A stretch of 64,000 nucleotides of DNA from Rhodoferax ferrireducens (GTDB lineage: Bacteria > Pseudomonadota > Gammaproteobacteria > Burkholderiales > Burkholderiaceae_C): the NCBI RefSeq assembly GCF_003347515.1, contig NZ_QEII01000236.1:1-64000 (forward strand), given 5' to 3'. A program made the translations under genes and the position numbers. The notes under the pieces were generated by a model. That model was given only the letters and a program-made list of their open reading frames with translations, was not told the origin of the DNA and ran no database searches. The stretch's first letter is position 1. Every line of letters starts with the position of its first letter. This document shows, in pieces, positions 1 to 9,234 of the stretch.

Positions 1-248
1 TTGATGCGGCCAACAACACCGAGTTCGGCCTGGCCAGCTATTTCTACAGCCGCGACGTTGGGCGCATCTTCCGCGTCAGCGAGGCGCTGGAATACGGCAT
101 GGTCGGCATCAACGTCGGCATCCTGGCGAGCGAGCACGTGCCGTTCGGCGGCGTCAAGCAGTCGGGACTCGGGCGCGAGGGCTCGCACCACGGCATGGAT
201 GACTATGTGGAGATCAAATACCTCTGCATTGGGGATATTCAGATCTGA
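1..248 (+). CDS. Succinate-semialdehyde dehydrogenase family protein, C-terminal fragment
   Basis: The window opens inside this gene; only the last 81 codons (from base 3) are present. The protein would oxidise succinate semialdehyde to succinate with NAD(P)+, as in GABA breakdown. The visible part carries the conserved aldehyde dehydrogenase C-terminal run VPFGGVKQSGLGREGS followed by DDYVEIKYLCIGDI, a tail typical of the GabD branch. The catalytic Cys and Glu lie upstream of the window and cannot be checked. The next gene starts 174 bases downstream, so it is probably a separate unit. Another aldehyde dehydrogenase of the same superfamily is possible, but the tail favours GabD. Confidence 0.8.
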   Translation, partial: DAANNTEFGLASYFYSRDVGRIFRVSEALEYGMVGINVGILASEHVPFGGVKQSGLGREGSHHGMDDYVEIKYLCIGDIQI

Positions 249-422
249 CATCACTGCACGGTTGCATGACAAGGTGACACCGGCGATGGGCGGATCATTG
301 TTGTTACAAGTCACGGAATTGGCTCGCGCGCCGATCGCAGCGTCTTTCTCCGGTTCGACCGGCAAAGCGGCATACTCATGTCTGGGGTACTGATTTCAGC
401 GTAGCTGGACAATAGGCCATCA

Positions 423-3400
423 ATGGCCATCCAAGACATGGGAGATAGAGGCTTGCATTTGACAAATATTCGGTGGCGGCGGTGGGTAGCGGGCGCGGCG
501 GGTGTGGTGGCCGTGTATACCCTGGCCGGCTTTTGGCTGGTGCCGCTGCTGATCAAGCATCAGGTCCCCAAGTTTGGACAGACCGAACTGGCGCGCCAGG
601 CGACGATTGGCGATGTCAGTTTCAATCCGTATACCTTGCGCCTGCAAGTGCAGGATCTGCGCCTGACCGAGGCCGATGGCGCGCCGCTGTTCGCGATTGG
701 CAAACTCGCCGTCGAGCTGCAGTGGCGATCTCTGCTTCGGCGTGCGTGGAGCTTCGCCGAAATTCGCATTACCGCGCCGAGTGCGAGCCTGGCGATCGCG
801 CCGGACGGCAAATTCAATATCGCCGAACTGCTGGCCACGTTAGCGCGCCGGCCGCATGAAGCGTCCACCGACACCCGCTTGCCACGCCTGATTATCGGCC
901 GCTTCGCGCTGGAACAGGGCAAGCTGGATATGCACGACCGCCGCGCTGGCTACACCAACAATTTTTTCCCGATTGATTTTGAACTGACCAATTTCAGCAC
1001 CCTGGCGGACCGGAACGACGCCTACACTTTCAGCGCCGATTCGACGCGCGGCGGCAAGTTGCGCTGGAAGGGTGATTTGTCGGTGAATCCGATTCGCGGC
1101 AGCGGCGAACTGTCGCTGGAAAACGTTGCCCTGCCGGAGCTGGCGGTGTACCTCAAGTCCTACACCCGTGCGACCGTGGTAGCCGGGCAGCTTGCCGGCA
1201 CTTTGCCTTACCGCTTTTCCTATAACGAAGGAAAGTTCGAAGCCAGCGTTTCCGGCGCCAGGCTGGCGCTGCGCGACTTGGCGCTGGCGCACGCGGGCAC
1301 CCGTGATGTCTTCGCCGCGTTGACGCGCCTGGAGGTTAGCGACATCAGCGCCGACTTGGCGCGCCGCGAGGCGACGGTGGGTGAGGTGCTCGCCGACGGT
1401 GGCAAGCTGACGGTCCGGCGCGACGCCAAGGGCGAACTTGATCTGGCGAAGCTCCTGGTGACGGCCGCGGCGCCCGTGGCGGCCCCGGTCCGGGGCCAGG
1501 CGCCTGTCATCAACAACTGGAAGTTGGGTGTCAAGCAGGTGAACTTCGATCAGGTCGCCATCAGCGCGCTCGATGAATCGGTCAGCCCAGCGCTCAAGCT
1601 GGGCGCGGACAAAGTGCAACTGCGCCTGCAGCTGACCGCCGAGCAGGCCGGCGCGGACTTCAAACTGGCGGTCACGGATGCGACGGTCTCGCTCGCTGAT
1701 TTAGCGTTCACGAGTGGTTCGCAGACGCCATTCAAGCTGGCGCAATTGGGCTTTACCGGCGGTTCGTTCGATCTGGCTGCGCGCCGAGCCAGCCTGGGCC
1801 GGCTCTATGCCGAGGGTGGGCAACTGCAGCTCACACGCGACCGCAAAGGGCAGCTCAGCATCCTGAACCTGCTGCCCAAGTTCAGCGTGGCCGCTTCGGC
1901 GGCGACACCGGCGGCATCCGTTGGCGCGCCCTGGATTGCCGTGGCCGATAGCGTGGAATTGAAGAAATTCGGCGCCGAGGTCGCGGATCAGGGCACTGGT
2001 GTCAAGGTCCATGTGCAAGACCTCGCTGTGAAACTCGAAGGCGCCAGCAGCGACCTAACGCAACCGGTCAAATTCAATGCCGGCCTGAACTTGGCCGAAG
2101 GCGGCTTGTTGTCGGCGCAGGGCAGGGTGGTACCTGCCAGCGGTGTCCTGGAGGCCGACGTACGGGTCAAACAATTGGCGCTGGCGCCCTTGCAACCCTG
2201 GTTGAGTCAGTACTTGAAGTTGAAAATTGCGGGCGGCAGCGTTTCCGCGCAGGGACGGCTCTCGACCGGTTCAGGTCAGGCAAAAAGCCCCAGTCTGCGT
2301 TATGTTGGCGGGGTCGACATCGCTGGCCTGGCGCTCAACGAAGAAGACGGCGAGCGGTTTGCGCAATGGCGAAACGTAGGCGCCGACAGGCTCAGCGCGA
2401 GCCTCAGTCCGAACCTACTGCAGATCCCGGAACTGCGGGTGGTCGAACCCAATGCCACGCTGATCATCGAGAACGACCGCAGTTTCAATGCGGCGCGCCT
2501 GCTGGTGCAGCCCGCGACTGGCAGCGGGAAGGTCGAATCGCCGCCTACCCCCGTGTCTGCAGCGGACGACCCCTTCCCATTGCGCATCCAGCGCTTGCGT
2601 GTCCAGAATGCCAAGCTCGATTTCACCGACCTCAGTTTGCGGCCGCAGTTCGGCGCAAAGATCTATGAGTTGAACGGTGTTGTGAATGGCCTATCGTCGA
2701 ACCGGACTTCGCGCAGCCAGATCGAGCTCGACGGCCGGGTCGATGAGTTCGGCCTGGCGCGCATCCGCGGGGAGCTCAACCCCTTCGCGCCGCGCGACAA
2801 CACCGATGTCAATGTCGTGTTCAAGAATGTCGACATGGTGTCGACCTCGCCCTATACCATGAAGTTCGCCGGCTACAGGGTTGCCGAAGGCAAGATATCG
2901 CTCGATCTCCAATACAAAGTGCGCAATAGCCAGCTCGAAGGCGCCAACCAGATCGTCATCGACAAGCTGACCCTGGGTGAGCGGGTCGACAGCCCCGACG
3001 CGCTCAAGCTGCCGCTGGAACTGGCGATTGCCATACTCAAGGACAGCGACGGCCGCATCGACCTCGGCCTGCCGGTTTCCGGCAACATGAACGATCCGCA
3101 GTTCAGTTACGGCGCAGTGGTCTGGAAGGCCATCAGCAATGTGCTCACCCGTATCGTGACTGCACCGTTTCGCGCGCTGGGCGGCCTGCTTGGCGTCAGC
3201 GGGGAAAAGCTGGAGGCGATCGAATTCGATCCGGGCAGCGCCAGATTGCTGCCACCAGAGCGCGAGAAGCTGAAACAGGTAGCGCAGGTGCTGTCCAAGC
3301 GCGCGCAACTGAAACTCTCGGTGCCGGGCCAGTACAGCGAGGCAGCCGATGGTGCCGCGCTGAGGACGCGCGCGGTGCGCGTTGAAATTGCCCGGCGGGC

Positions 3401-3884
3401 TGACATCAAACTAGCGGCCGGCGAGGAACCCGGACCCGTGGACCTGCGCGATCGCGCCGTGCGCGGCGCCTTGCGGGGTCTGTATGCCGAGCGTTTTGGC
3501 ACCGCGGAACTCGACAGAGAAAAAAAGGTGGCTGAGGCTGGCTCCGCCGCTTCCGCCATGGAGCCGGCCGTTCCAGACATCGAGACCGGAACGGGTCAGG
3601 AGAAATTGCCTCTATGGCAGCGCGTCGGCAAGCTGATTCAGGGTGAGCCGCAGGTGGCCGATGCGAGCGCCTTCTACCGCAAGCTGCAGGAGCGTCTGGA
3701 CCAGAACCAGCCACTGGCCGCCGACGCATTTGCACAACTGGGCGCGCAGCGAGCGAGCGCCATTCTCGCTGCGCTAACGGAGGTCGGGCTCGATCCCTCG
3801 CGTGCGCTCGCGGTAGCGCCCGAGAAGATTAGCGCCGATATTGGCAAGCCGGTGTCGCTCAAGCTGGGGCTGGCGGCAAAGTAA
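423..3884 (+). CDS. DUF748-domain, AsmA-like large envelope protein
   Basis: A 1153-residue protein with one N-terminal membrane segment (about residues 18-40) followed by a long beta-rich periplasmic body of repeated AsmA-like modules, for example LxLxxLxLTEADGxPLFAIGKLxVELQWRSLLRR near residues 75-105. This matches the DUF748 family. Around residue 929 an OmpA-like stretch begins (IEFDPGSARLLPPEREKL), a common C-terminal part in this family. AsmA/TamB-like proteins are thought to carry phospholipids between the membranes; this member's role is unproven. The start is uncertain: ATG 423, ATG 438, or TTG 453, which has GGAG eight bases upstream. All keep the membrane segment. It appears to be monocistronic. 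Confidence 0.85.
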   Translation: MAIQDMGDRGLHLTNIRWRRWVAGAAGVVAVYTLAGFWLVPLLIKHQVPKFGQTELARQATIGDVSFNPYTLRLQVQDLRLTEADGAPLFAIGKLAVELQWRSLLRRAWSFAEIRITAPSASLAIAPDGKFNIAELLATLARRPHEASTDTRLPRLIIGRFALEQGKLDMHDRRAGYTNNFFPIDFELTNFSTLADRNDAYTFSADSTRGGKLRWKGDLSVNPIRGSGELSLENVALPELAVYLKSYTRATVVAGQLAGTLPYRFSYNEGKFEASVSGARLALRDLALAHAGTRDVFAALTRLEVSDISADLARREATVGEVLADGGKLTVRRDAKGELDLAKLLVTAAAPVAAPVRGQAPVINNWKLGVKQVNFDQVAISALDESVSPALKLGADKVQLRLQLTAEQAGADFKLAVTDATVSLADLAFTSGSQTPFKLAQLGFTGGSFDLAARRASLGRLYAEGGQLQLTRDRKGQLSILNLLPKFSVAASAATPAASVGAPWIAVADSVELKKFGAEVADQGTGVKVHVQDLAVKLEGASSDLTQPVKFNAGLNLAEGGLLSAQGRVVPASGVLEADVRVKQLALAPLQPWLSQYLKLKIAGGSVSAQGRLSTGSGQAKSPSLRYVGGVDIAGLALNEEDGERFAQWRNVGADRLSASLSPNLLQIPELRVVEPNATLIIENDRSFNAARLLVQPATGSGKVESPPTPVSAADDPFPLRIQRLRVQNAKLDFTDLSLRPQFGAKIYELNGVVNGLSSNRTSRSQIELDGRVDEFGLARIRGELNPFAPRDNTDVNVVFKNVDMVSTSPYTMKFAGYRVAEGKISLDLQYKVRNSQLEGANQIVIDKLTLGERVDSPDALKLPLELAIAILKDSDGRIDLGLPVSGNMNDPQFSYGAVVWKAISNVLTRIVTAPFRALGGLLGVSGEKLEAIEFDPGSARLLPPEREKLKQVAQVLSKRAQLKLSVPGQYSEAADGAALRTRAVRVEIARRADIKLAAGEEPGPVDLRDRAVRGALRGLYAERFGTAELDREKKVAEAGSAASAMEPAVPDIETGTGQEKLPLWQRVGKLIQGEPQVADASAFYRKLQERLDQNQPLAADAFAQLGAQRASAILAALTEVGLDPSRALAVAPEKISADIGKPVSLKLGLAAK

Positions 3885-4094
3885 TACGACGACCACGGAT
3901 TCTCTGGATCTTTGTGGCAGGTAGTGGTAATTTGCAACGCTGCTGTAGTCATTGTTACAGGGGAAATACTCACTCTGGATTCCATTTTCACGATGCTTGT
4001 CTGAAAATCTGACAACGTTTTAATCAACTCAATGTTCACGCAGTTGAGCCTTTTTCAAAGACTCAACCGTGGGCACTTCGAGTGCACATGAATC
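3885..4094. other. AT-richer intergenic stretch with small hairpins
   Basis: This stretch lies between the DUF748 gene and the 78-aa gene. It contains a short hairpin (CTCAA/TTGAG arms near 4027-4047) and a tight one (GCACT-TCG-AGTGC near 4073-4085) just upstream of the small gene. No clear promoter or terminator was identified. Confidence 0.35.
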
Positions 4095-4331
4095 ATGAAA
4101 ATTTCAGTCTACCGACCTTCCGAACATGGTGACATTAGCGGTCATTTTTACTGTGCTTTTGACCCCAATACAAGGCAGATCCAACTCGCAATTGAAGCCG
4201 CTTCGGAGGAAGAGGCCCAGCATCGCATAGCGAGGGTAGCGCATCTCATCGGAATTCAAAAACCTGAGAAATTCTGCTTTGTTGTTCTGGAAAAAGCGCC
4301 ATCTGGTGTTCCTGCGTTTTTGAAGGACTAA
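4095..4331 (+). CDS. Small hypothetical protein (78 aa)
   Basis: I do not recognise this family. The product is small, soluble and mildly acidic, with no signal peptide or membrane segment. An Ala/Glu-rich central helix (EAASEEEAQHRIARVAHL) sits between two short beta-rich parts. GC content is visibly lower than in the neighbours, as is the flanking 3885-4094 interval, which suggests recent acquisition or weak selection. There is no clear ribosome binding site, and an out-of-frame ATG sits at 4088. The same frame stays open for 36 further codons beyond the TAA (to 4442), so it may be the front part of a longer, broken gene. Confidence 0.5.
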   Translation: MKISVYRPSEHGDISGHFYCAFDPNTRQIQLAIEAASEEEAQHRIARVAHLIGIQKPEKFCFVVLEKAPSGVPAFLKD

Positions 4332-4422
4332 TGGAAAACTGAGACGCTATATGTTGACCATGACGGTGATCTACCGCCAGAAAGTCCGGTAGCACAGATC
4401 CCTGGAGCACTACCCGATAGCC

Positions 4423-5229
4423 TCAAAGCACCGAATGACTGAGCGCCGGCAGTCGGGCCCTGGCAAGCTCAAGGGCCTCCTTTCGCACCTCGGCCATGAT
4501 GACAGCCGGACCTTCATCGTGCTGAACAAGGATTTGACCCCACGGGTCGACAATCATGCTGTGGCCCCAGGTGCGCCGTGTATTTTCGTGCACACCGCCC
4601 TGTGCAGAGGCGAGCACGTACGCGAGGTTTTCGATCGCGCGCGCACGCAGCAGAACCTCCCAGTGCGCCTGTCCCGTAGCATAGGTGAACGCGCTTGGCA
4701 CCAGCAACAGGTCCGCCCTCAATTTGCGGTACAGCTCCGGGAATCGCAGGTCATAACAAATGCTCAAACCGATCCGGTAGGTGCTGCCGTCCATGGACGG
4801 TAGATCAAAACTCACAGCTTGCGTCCCCGGTTCCAGCACGCGTGACTCGTCATAGCTTTCCCCGCCGTTGTCATACCGGAACAGATGCATCTTGTCGTAG
4901 CGTGCCACGCAGCGGCCGTTGGGATCAAACACCAGGGCGCTGTTTCGTACCCGATGCGCATCTGCCGTGGCCACGGGAAGCGTGCCGCCCACAATCCACA
5001 GCTTGAGATCGCGCGCCGCCTGACTCAAAAAATCCTGGATCAGTCCCGCACCGACCGTCTCCTGAATATGGAGCTTGTCGGTGTCTTTGAAACCCATCAG
5101 GCAAAAGTATTCGGGCAACACCGCCAGCTCGGCGCCCTGTGCGGATGCCTGTACGAGCAATTGCCCTGCGGCGTCAAGGTTGCTTTGCAGGTTGACGCCC
5201 GAGACCATCTGGATAGCTGCAATTTTCAT
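4423..5229 (-). CDS. Carbon-nitrogen hydrolase (nitrilase family, NIT1/NIT2-like amidase)
   Basis: A 268-residue cytosolic hydrolase of the nitrilase superfamily. The catalytic triad is intact: Glu40 in LPEYF, Lys113 in RYDKMHLF and Cys158 in SICYDLRFPELYR. The branch resembles NIT1/NIT2 enzymes, which repair deaminated glutathione or hydrolyse omega-amides; the real substrate is unknown. The start at 5229 is chosen because MKIAAIQM is the conserved family N-terminus and AAAGGA lies nine bases upstream; longer in-frame starts add unconserved residues. The gene is divergent from the cupin gene and its 3' end faces the small 78-aa gene. Confidence 0.9.
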   Translation of the reverse strand: MKIAAIQMVSGVNLQSNLDAAGQLLVQASAQGAELAVLPEYFCLMGFKDTDKLHIQETVGAGLIQDFLSQAARDLKLWIVGGTLPVATADAHRVRNSALVFDPNGRCVARYDKMHLFRYDNGGESYDESRVLEPGTQAVSFDLPSMDGSTYRIGLSICYDLRFPELYRKLRADLLLVPSAFTYATGQAHWEVLLRARAIENLAYVLASAQGGVHENTRRTWGHSMIVDPWGQILVQHDEGPAVIMAEVRKEALELARARLPALSHSVL

Positions 5230-5297
5230 AAGCCATTGTCCTTTGAAACGTTTGTCTGCCAACGTGGCGTTGAATGAATGAACGAAGGAAAGCAGAG

Positions 5298-5322
5298 GTC
5301 CGACGGCTTGGCATGGTCGGAC
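5298..5322. other. Hairpin in the divergent nitrilase/cupin intergenic region
   Basis: A perfect seven-base inverted repeat (GTCCGAC ... GTCGGAC) with an 11-base loop lies between two divergent genes. There is no T-tract, so it is more likely a regulator site or structural element than a terminator. Confidence 0.4.
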
Positions 5323-5450
5323 TGAGTATTGTCAACAGAAACCGCAGGCCGTCAGCCCATTCCAATGTCGCCCGACGCTAAACTTGTAGGCGGGGTGCCA
5401 GCGCAATCGTTGGCCACAAATTGAATCATCATTCATATTGGAGTAATCCT

Positions 5451-5786
5451 ATGGCCCAGAATCACGCCCAGTCAGGTCAAGTCGTCAGCGTCCTGCCGCT
5501 CGGTGCGCAACTCAATGCTGCCAAGACAACGGCCATTCTCAAGGCAGAGCAGCTGGAGGTTGTTCGCCTGGTGCTGCCCGCTGGCAAGGAGTGGACGGAG
5601 CACAAGGCCCCTGGGGAAATAACGGTCCAGTGCATCGAGGGCAGTATTGAGTTCCGAACAGCTGACGTATTGCAGGTGCTTTTGCCAGGCGACTTTATCT
5701 TCCTGCGAAGCGAGGAGCCTCATGCCCTGCGGGCCCTCGTGGACTCCTCTGCGTTGCTGACCATGTGCATCGCAGTACCGCGCTGA
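5451..5786 (+). CDS. Small cupin-fold protein
   Basis: A 111-residue single-domain cupin. The order of beta strands and the motifs HKAPGEITVQCIEGSIEF and LLPGDFIFLRSEEPHAL match the two conserved cupin motifs, although the first motif keeps few of the usual metal-binding His/Glu residues, so metal binding is uncertain. Small stand-alone cupins often bind small ligands or act as dioxygenases; no function can be assigned. The start at 5451 follows TTGGAG with good spacing; an in-frame ATG at 5421 would add ten unconserved residues. It reads towards deoA on the other strand. Confidence 0.8.
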   Translation: MAQNHAQSGQVVSVLPLGAQLNAAKTTAILKAEQLEVVRLVLPAGKEWTEHKAPGEITVQCIEGSIEFRTADVLQVLLPGDFIFLRSEEPHALRALVDSSALLTMCIAVPR

Positions 5787-5835
5787 TATGGAGCCGGTTG
5801 CAGGTTACAGCGTAGATGCGTGTGGATCTGCAGGG

Positions 5836-7158
5836 TCAAGCCGGTAGGCGGGTGATGAACACGGGCGCGCTGGCAGGCGCTTGGTCGGCAATCTGGATCA
5901 GTGCCAGCAGGACCTGGCTGGTATTTTTTGCGGCATTGGCATCGGCGGCATGCACCACCGCCAGCACGTCGCCCGCTTCCACGCGCTGCCCGACTTGAAC
6001 AAACTGGGTAAAGCCAACGCGCGCATCCACGCTATCGCTGGCTCGGCGCCGGCCGCCGCCTAGTTCGATGATCTGAAGGCCAATAGCCCGCGTCGCCATG
6101 CCACCGATCCAGCCGCCGTGTGGCGCGACCACCTGCATTTGGACCGGTGCGGCGGGCAAGTAGTGGTGGGCGCGCTCAACGAAATCCGCAGGCCCCCCGA
6201 GTGCCGCCACCATACGGGCGAAACGCTCCAGTGCCGCACCGCTGTCCAGCGCTGTGTCGACCTGATGCAAGGCCTGTACTTCATTGAGCGCCAGGCCCCC
6301 AATAAGCAGTAACTCGGCGCTCAGGCGCCGCGTTACCTCCAGCAGCCGCGTCTCGCGCCGCTTGCCCTGGAGGAACTCCACGGCCTCTCTGATTTCCACG
6401 GCATTGCCGCAGCTGTCGCCCAGCACCTGGTTCATGTCCGTGATCCAGGCGCGGGTGGGCAGGCCGGCACCGTTGGCCACCGTTACCAGCGATTGGGCGA
6501 GCTCGATCGCCATGGCCTGCGAGGCCGCAAACGCACCGTTGCCCACCTTGACATCCATCACCAGGCCTTGCAGACCGGCCGCCAGCTTTTTCGACAGAAT
6601 GCTGGCGGTGATGAGGGCGACCGACTCCACGGTGGCTGTGACGTCGCGGATGGCGTAAAGCCGGCGGTCAGCCGGTGCCAGCTCCGCGGTCTGGCCGATG
6701 ATGGCGCAGCCCGCCGTCTGCAAGGCCTGGCGCAGACGCTGGGTATCCGGTGTGCTTTGATAACCCGCAATGCTGTCCAGCTTGTCCAAAGTGCCGCCGG
6801 TGTGGCCAAGCCCGCGGCCCGAGATCATGGGTACGAATCCGCCACAGGCTGCCACAATGGGCGCCAGCATCAGGCTGACCTTGTCGCCCACGCCGCCGGT
6901 GGAATGTTTATCCAGAATCGGGCCCGGTAGGTTGGCGCTGGCCCACTCCATCACGACACCGGACTGTGTCATGGCTTGGGTCAGGTCAATGGTTTCAGCG
7001 CTGGACATGCCCTTGAGAAACATGGCCATGGCCAGGGCGGCGGCTTGCCCTTCGCTCCAGGAACCGTCCACGAGACCCCGTACGAAAGCGTCGATCTGAG
7101 CGCGCTGCAGGCTGTGGCCGTCGCGCTTGTGGCGAATGATCTCCTGGGCCAGCATCAC
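5836..7158 (-). CDS. deoA: Thymidine phosphorylase
   Basis: A 440-residue enzyme that splits thymidine and deoxyuridine with phosphate to give the base and 2-deoxyribose-1-phosphate. The family signatures are present: KHSTGGVGDKVSLMLAPIVA (phosphate site), SGRGLGHTGGTLDKL, and DVKVGNGAF, followed by the C-terminal pyrimidine nucleoside phosphorylase domain. Length matches E. coli DeoA. It is the last gene of cdd-punA-deoC-deoA, starting five bases after the deoC stop, so translation is probably coupled. Its deoxyribose-1-phosphate needs phosphopentomutase (DeoB) to reach DeoC, but no deoB is present in the window. Confidence 0.95.
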   Translation of the reverse strand: MMLAQEIIRHKRDGHSLQRAQIDAFVRGLVDGSWSEGQAAALAMAMFLKGMSSAETIDLTQAMTQSGVVMEWASANLPGPILDKHSTGGVGDKVSLMLAPIVAACGGFVPMISGRGLGHTGGTLDKLDSIAGYQSTPDTQRLRQALQTAGCAIIGQTAELAPADRRLYAIRDVTATVESVALITASILSKKLAAGLQGLVMDVKVGNGAFAASQAMAIELAQSLVTVANGAGLPTRAWITDMNQVLGDSCGNAVEIREAVEFLQGKRRETRLLEVTRRLSAELLLIGGLALNEVQALHQVDTALDSGAALERFARMVAALGGPADFVERAHHYLPAAPVQMQVVAPHGGWIGGMATRAIGLQIIELGGGRRRASDSVDARVGFTQFVQVGQRVEAGDVLAVVHAADANAAKNTSQVLLALIQIADQAPASAPVFITRLPA

Positions 7159-7163
7159 TTGGC

Positions 7164-7979
7164 TCAGTAAGCGCCCGGAGACGTCGTGGGGGGCAGGGCG
7201 GTGCCACCCAAAATTGCCTCAATGTCGCTCAGCACACTGCTGGCACCAATACGAAAGCGCGCCGGGGTCAGCGCTTGCACGCCCAGTACTTCGCTGCACA
7301 ACGCGATGTAGCCGGCGGCATCTGCCACCGTCCGAATGCCTCCGGCGGGTTTGAATCCGACCCGGTTTGCGGCGGCCGGATCCGAGGCGATGGCGGCGAG
7401 CATTGTGCGCGCCGCCGCCAGCGTGGCACTGACAGGCGTCTTGCCGGTGCTGGTCTTAAGGAAGTCGGCCCCCGCAGCCAGGCTCAGGCGGGAGGCGCGC
7501 TCTATAAGCATCGGGTCTTTCAGTTCACCCGTTTCCAGAATCACCTTCAACACCAGGCTAGGGCAGGCTTTGCGCACGGCCTGCAGCACCAGGCTCACCG
7601 CAGCTTCATTGCCGGCAAGCAACTGCGCGTAAGGCATGACCACGTCGACCTCCTGCGCGCCGCTTTGCACAATGATGCTGGTATCACGCACGGCGCGCTG
7701 CACATCAAAACTACCGTCAGGAAAGTTGGCGACCGCCGCCACGGCGATGTGATCGGGCAACTGCGTCCGGGCGAACGCCGCCAGGCGTGGCCAGACGCAC
7801 ACCGCTGCCACCGACCCAAAGGGGCTTTGCGCCCGCAGGCACAGGCGGGCAATGTCGGCCTCGGTGTCCTGCTCGTTCAAACTGGTCAGGTCCAGGCATG
7901 ACAAGGTCAGCTGCGCGCAGGCGTGCCGGTCATTCAACCAGTCTGGTGTTGCGCCGTGGGTGGACTGTGAAGGTTTCAT
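7164..7979 (-). CDS. deoC: Deoxyribose-phosphate aldolase
   Basis: A 271-residue class I aldolase that cleaves 2-deoxyribose-5-phosphate to acetaldehyde and glyceraldehyde-3-phosphate. The Schiff-base lysine is Lys175 in FLKTSTGK, and the second conserved block VGFKPAGGIR is present. Early residues include LTSLNEQDTEADI. The start codon overlaps the punA stop by four bases, and deoA follows after a five-base gap. It links nucleoside breakdown to glycolysis. Confidence 0.95.
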   Translation of the reverse strand: MKPSQSTHGATPDWLNDRHACAQLTLSCLDLTSLNEQDTEADIARLCLRAQSPFGSVAAVCVWPRLAAFARTQLPDHIAVAAVANFPDGSFDVQRAVRDTSIIVQSGAQEVDVVMPYAQLLAGNEAAVSLVLQAVRKACPSLVLKVILETGELKDPMLIERASRLSLAAGADFLKTSTGKTPVSATLAAARTMLAAIASDPAAANRVGFKPAGGIRTVADAAGYIALCSEVLGVQALTPARFRIGASSVLSDIEAILGGTALPPTTSPGAY

Positions 7980-8803
7980 GGTTCTGGCATCTCCAGGGGC
8001 AATTCAATCTGGCCAATGATGTCGGCCAGCAGGCCGCTGGCGACACCGCGTACGGATTGGGCTTGCGCCAGCGTGTGGGCATGGCTGAGCTGTTCTGTCG
8101 ACAGGCCTGCGCCCATGTTGGTGATGAGCGACAGGGCCAGCACGCGCAGGCCCGCATGGCGCGCCAGAATGGTTTCGGGCACGGTACTCATGCCCACCGC
8201 ATCGGCGCCCAGCTGCTTGAACATGCGGATCTCGGCCGGGGTTTCAAACTGGGGGCCGAACGCCCAGGCGTACACACCTTCATGCAAGGTGATGCCGCGC
8301 TGCAGCGCGATGTGGCGGGCGTGCGCCCGCAGGGCCGGGTCGTAAGCGTCCACCATGCTGACGAAACGCTCCGAGCCGCCTTCCCCCACCAGCGGCGAGC
8401 GTTGCGACATATTGATGTGATCGCTCAGCACCATCAAGCTTTGCGGGGGCATGTCAGTCCGCAGGCTGCCGGCCGCATTGGTTTGCACCAGGATGGCGCA
8501 GCCCAGGCGCTGCAACACGCGCAGCGGCGTCTTCATGGCGTCGACCTCACCGGTTTCATAGCCGTGCTTGCGTCCGCTCATCACCGCAACCTGATTGGCC
8601 CCAATCTGGCCCACCCACAGCATGCCGCTGTGGCCGGCGACGGTTGCCTTGGGAAAGCCGTCGAGTTCCGTATAGGGAATGCAAACAGCCTCTTGTACAT
8701 GATCGGTCAGGTCGCTCCAGCCAGAGCCCAGCACGACCGCGATGCGGGGGCGCGCCAGGGGCGCACGCTGGCGGATGGTATGCAGGGCAACCAGCTCGCT
8801 CAC
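7976..8803 (-). CDS. punA: Purine-nucleoside phosphorylase (trimeric PNP family)
   Basis: A 275-residue phosphorylase of the trimeric PNP/MTAP family, converting (deoxy)inosine or guanosine plus phosphate to base and pentose-1-phosphate. Visible motifs are the phosphate loop VLGSGWSDLTDHV, the GHSG segment, TNAAGSLR, VGMSTVPETILARHAG and SLITNMGAGLS. The Asn in the last motif is the usual 6-oxopurine contact, so inosine/guanosine preference is inferred. It overlaps cdd upstream and deoC downstream by four bases each. The symbol is by analogy; xapA or deoD are alternative names used for relatives. Confidence 0.88.
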   Translation of the reverse strand: MSELVALHTIRQRAPLARPRIAVVLGSGWSDLTDHVQEAVCIPYTELDGFPKATVAGHSGMLWVGQIGANQVAVMSGRKHGYETGEVDAMKTPLRVLQRLGCAILVQTNAAGSLRTDMPPQSLMVLSDHINMSQRSPLVGEGGSERFVSMVDAYDPALRAHARHIALQRGITLHEGVYAWAFGPQFETPAEIRMFKQLGADAVGMSTVPETILARHAGLRVLALSLITNMGAGLSTEQLSHAHTLAQAQSVRGVASGLLADIIGQIELPLEMPEP

Positions 8804-9234
8804 GGCGCGGGCAAGTGGTCAGGCCCGAAACTTTCGGGTAGCAACTGGGCCAGCGTGTAGCTGGGGCCCATCTCTGTTTCATTGGCCGTGAGAATGGGCG
8901 TGTCGGGTGCGCAGAACTCCCGCAGCTTCTGGCGGCAGCCCCCGCAAGGCGTGATCCACGCGCCACCCGTGCCCACGACCAGCACAGCGCGTGCCCGGGT
9001 ACTGCCCGCCAGCACCATGGCGCTCAAGGCGCTGGCCTCGGCACACAAGCCTTCCGGGTAGGCGGCGTTTTCCACGTTGCAGCCGGCATGAATGTGCCCC
9101 TGCTCATCCAGCACCGCAGCCCCGACCCGGTACCTGGAGTAGGGCGCGTACGCCTTAAGCTGGGCTGCACGAGCGGCTTGCAACAGGGCTGTCTGCAAGG
9201 CGTCGGTGAGATACAAATGAGTCATGCCGTTCAC
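8800..9234 (-). CDS. cdd: Cytidine deaminase
   Basis: A homotetrameric-type cytidine deaminase of about 144 residues that converts (deoxy)cytidine to (deoxy)uridine. The zinc site is complete: CNVENAAYPEGLCAEASAL provides the first Cys and the catalytic Glu, and PCGGCRQKLREF provides the other two Cys. Start choice: the GTG at 9234 has AGGAG nine bases upstream, whereas the next ATG at 9225 would be 18 bases from it. Longer ATG-initiated versions (to 9306) add unconserved residues. It is the first gene of the nucleoside salvage operon, so its promoter should lie in 9235-9440. Confidence 0.92.
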   Translation of the reverse strand: MNGMTHLYLTDALQTALLQAARAAQLKAYAPYSRYRVGAAVLDEQGHIHAGCNVENAAYPEGLCAEASALSAMVLAGSTRARAVLVVGTGGAWITPCGGCRQKLREFCAPDTPILTANETEMGPSYTLAQLLPESFGPDHLPAP

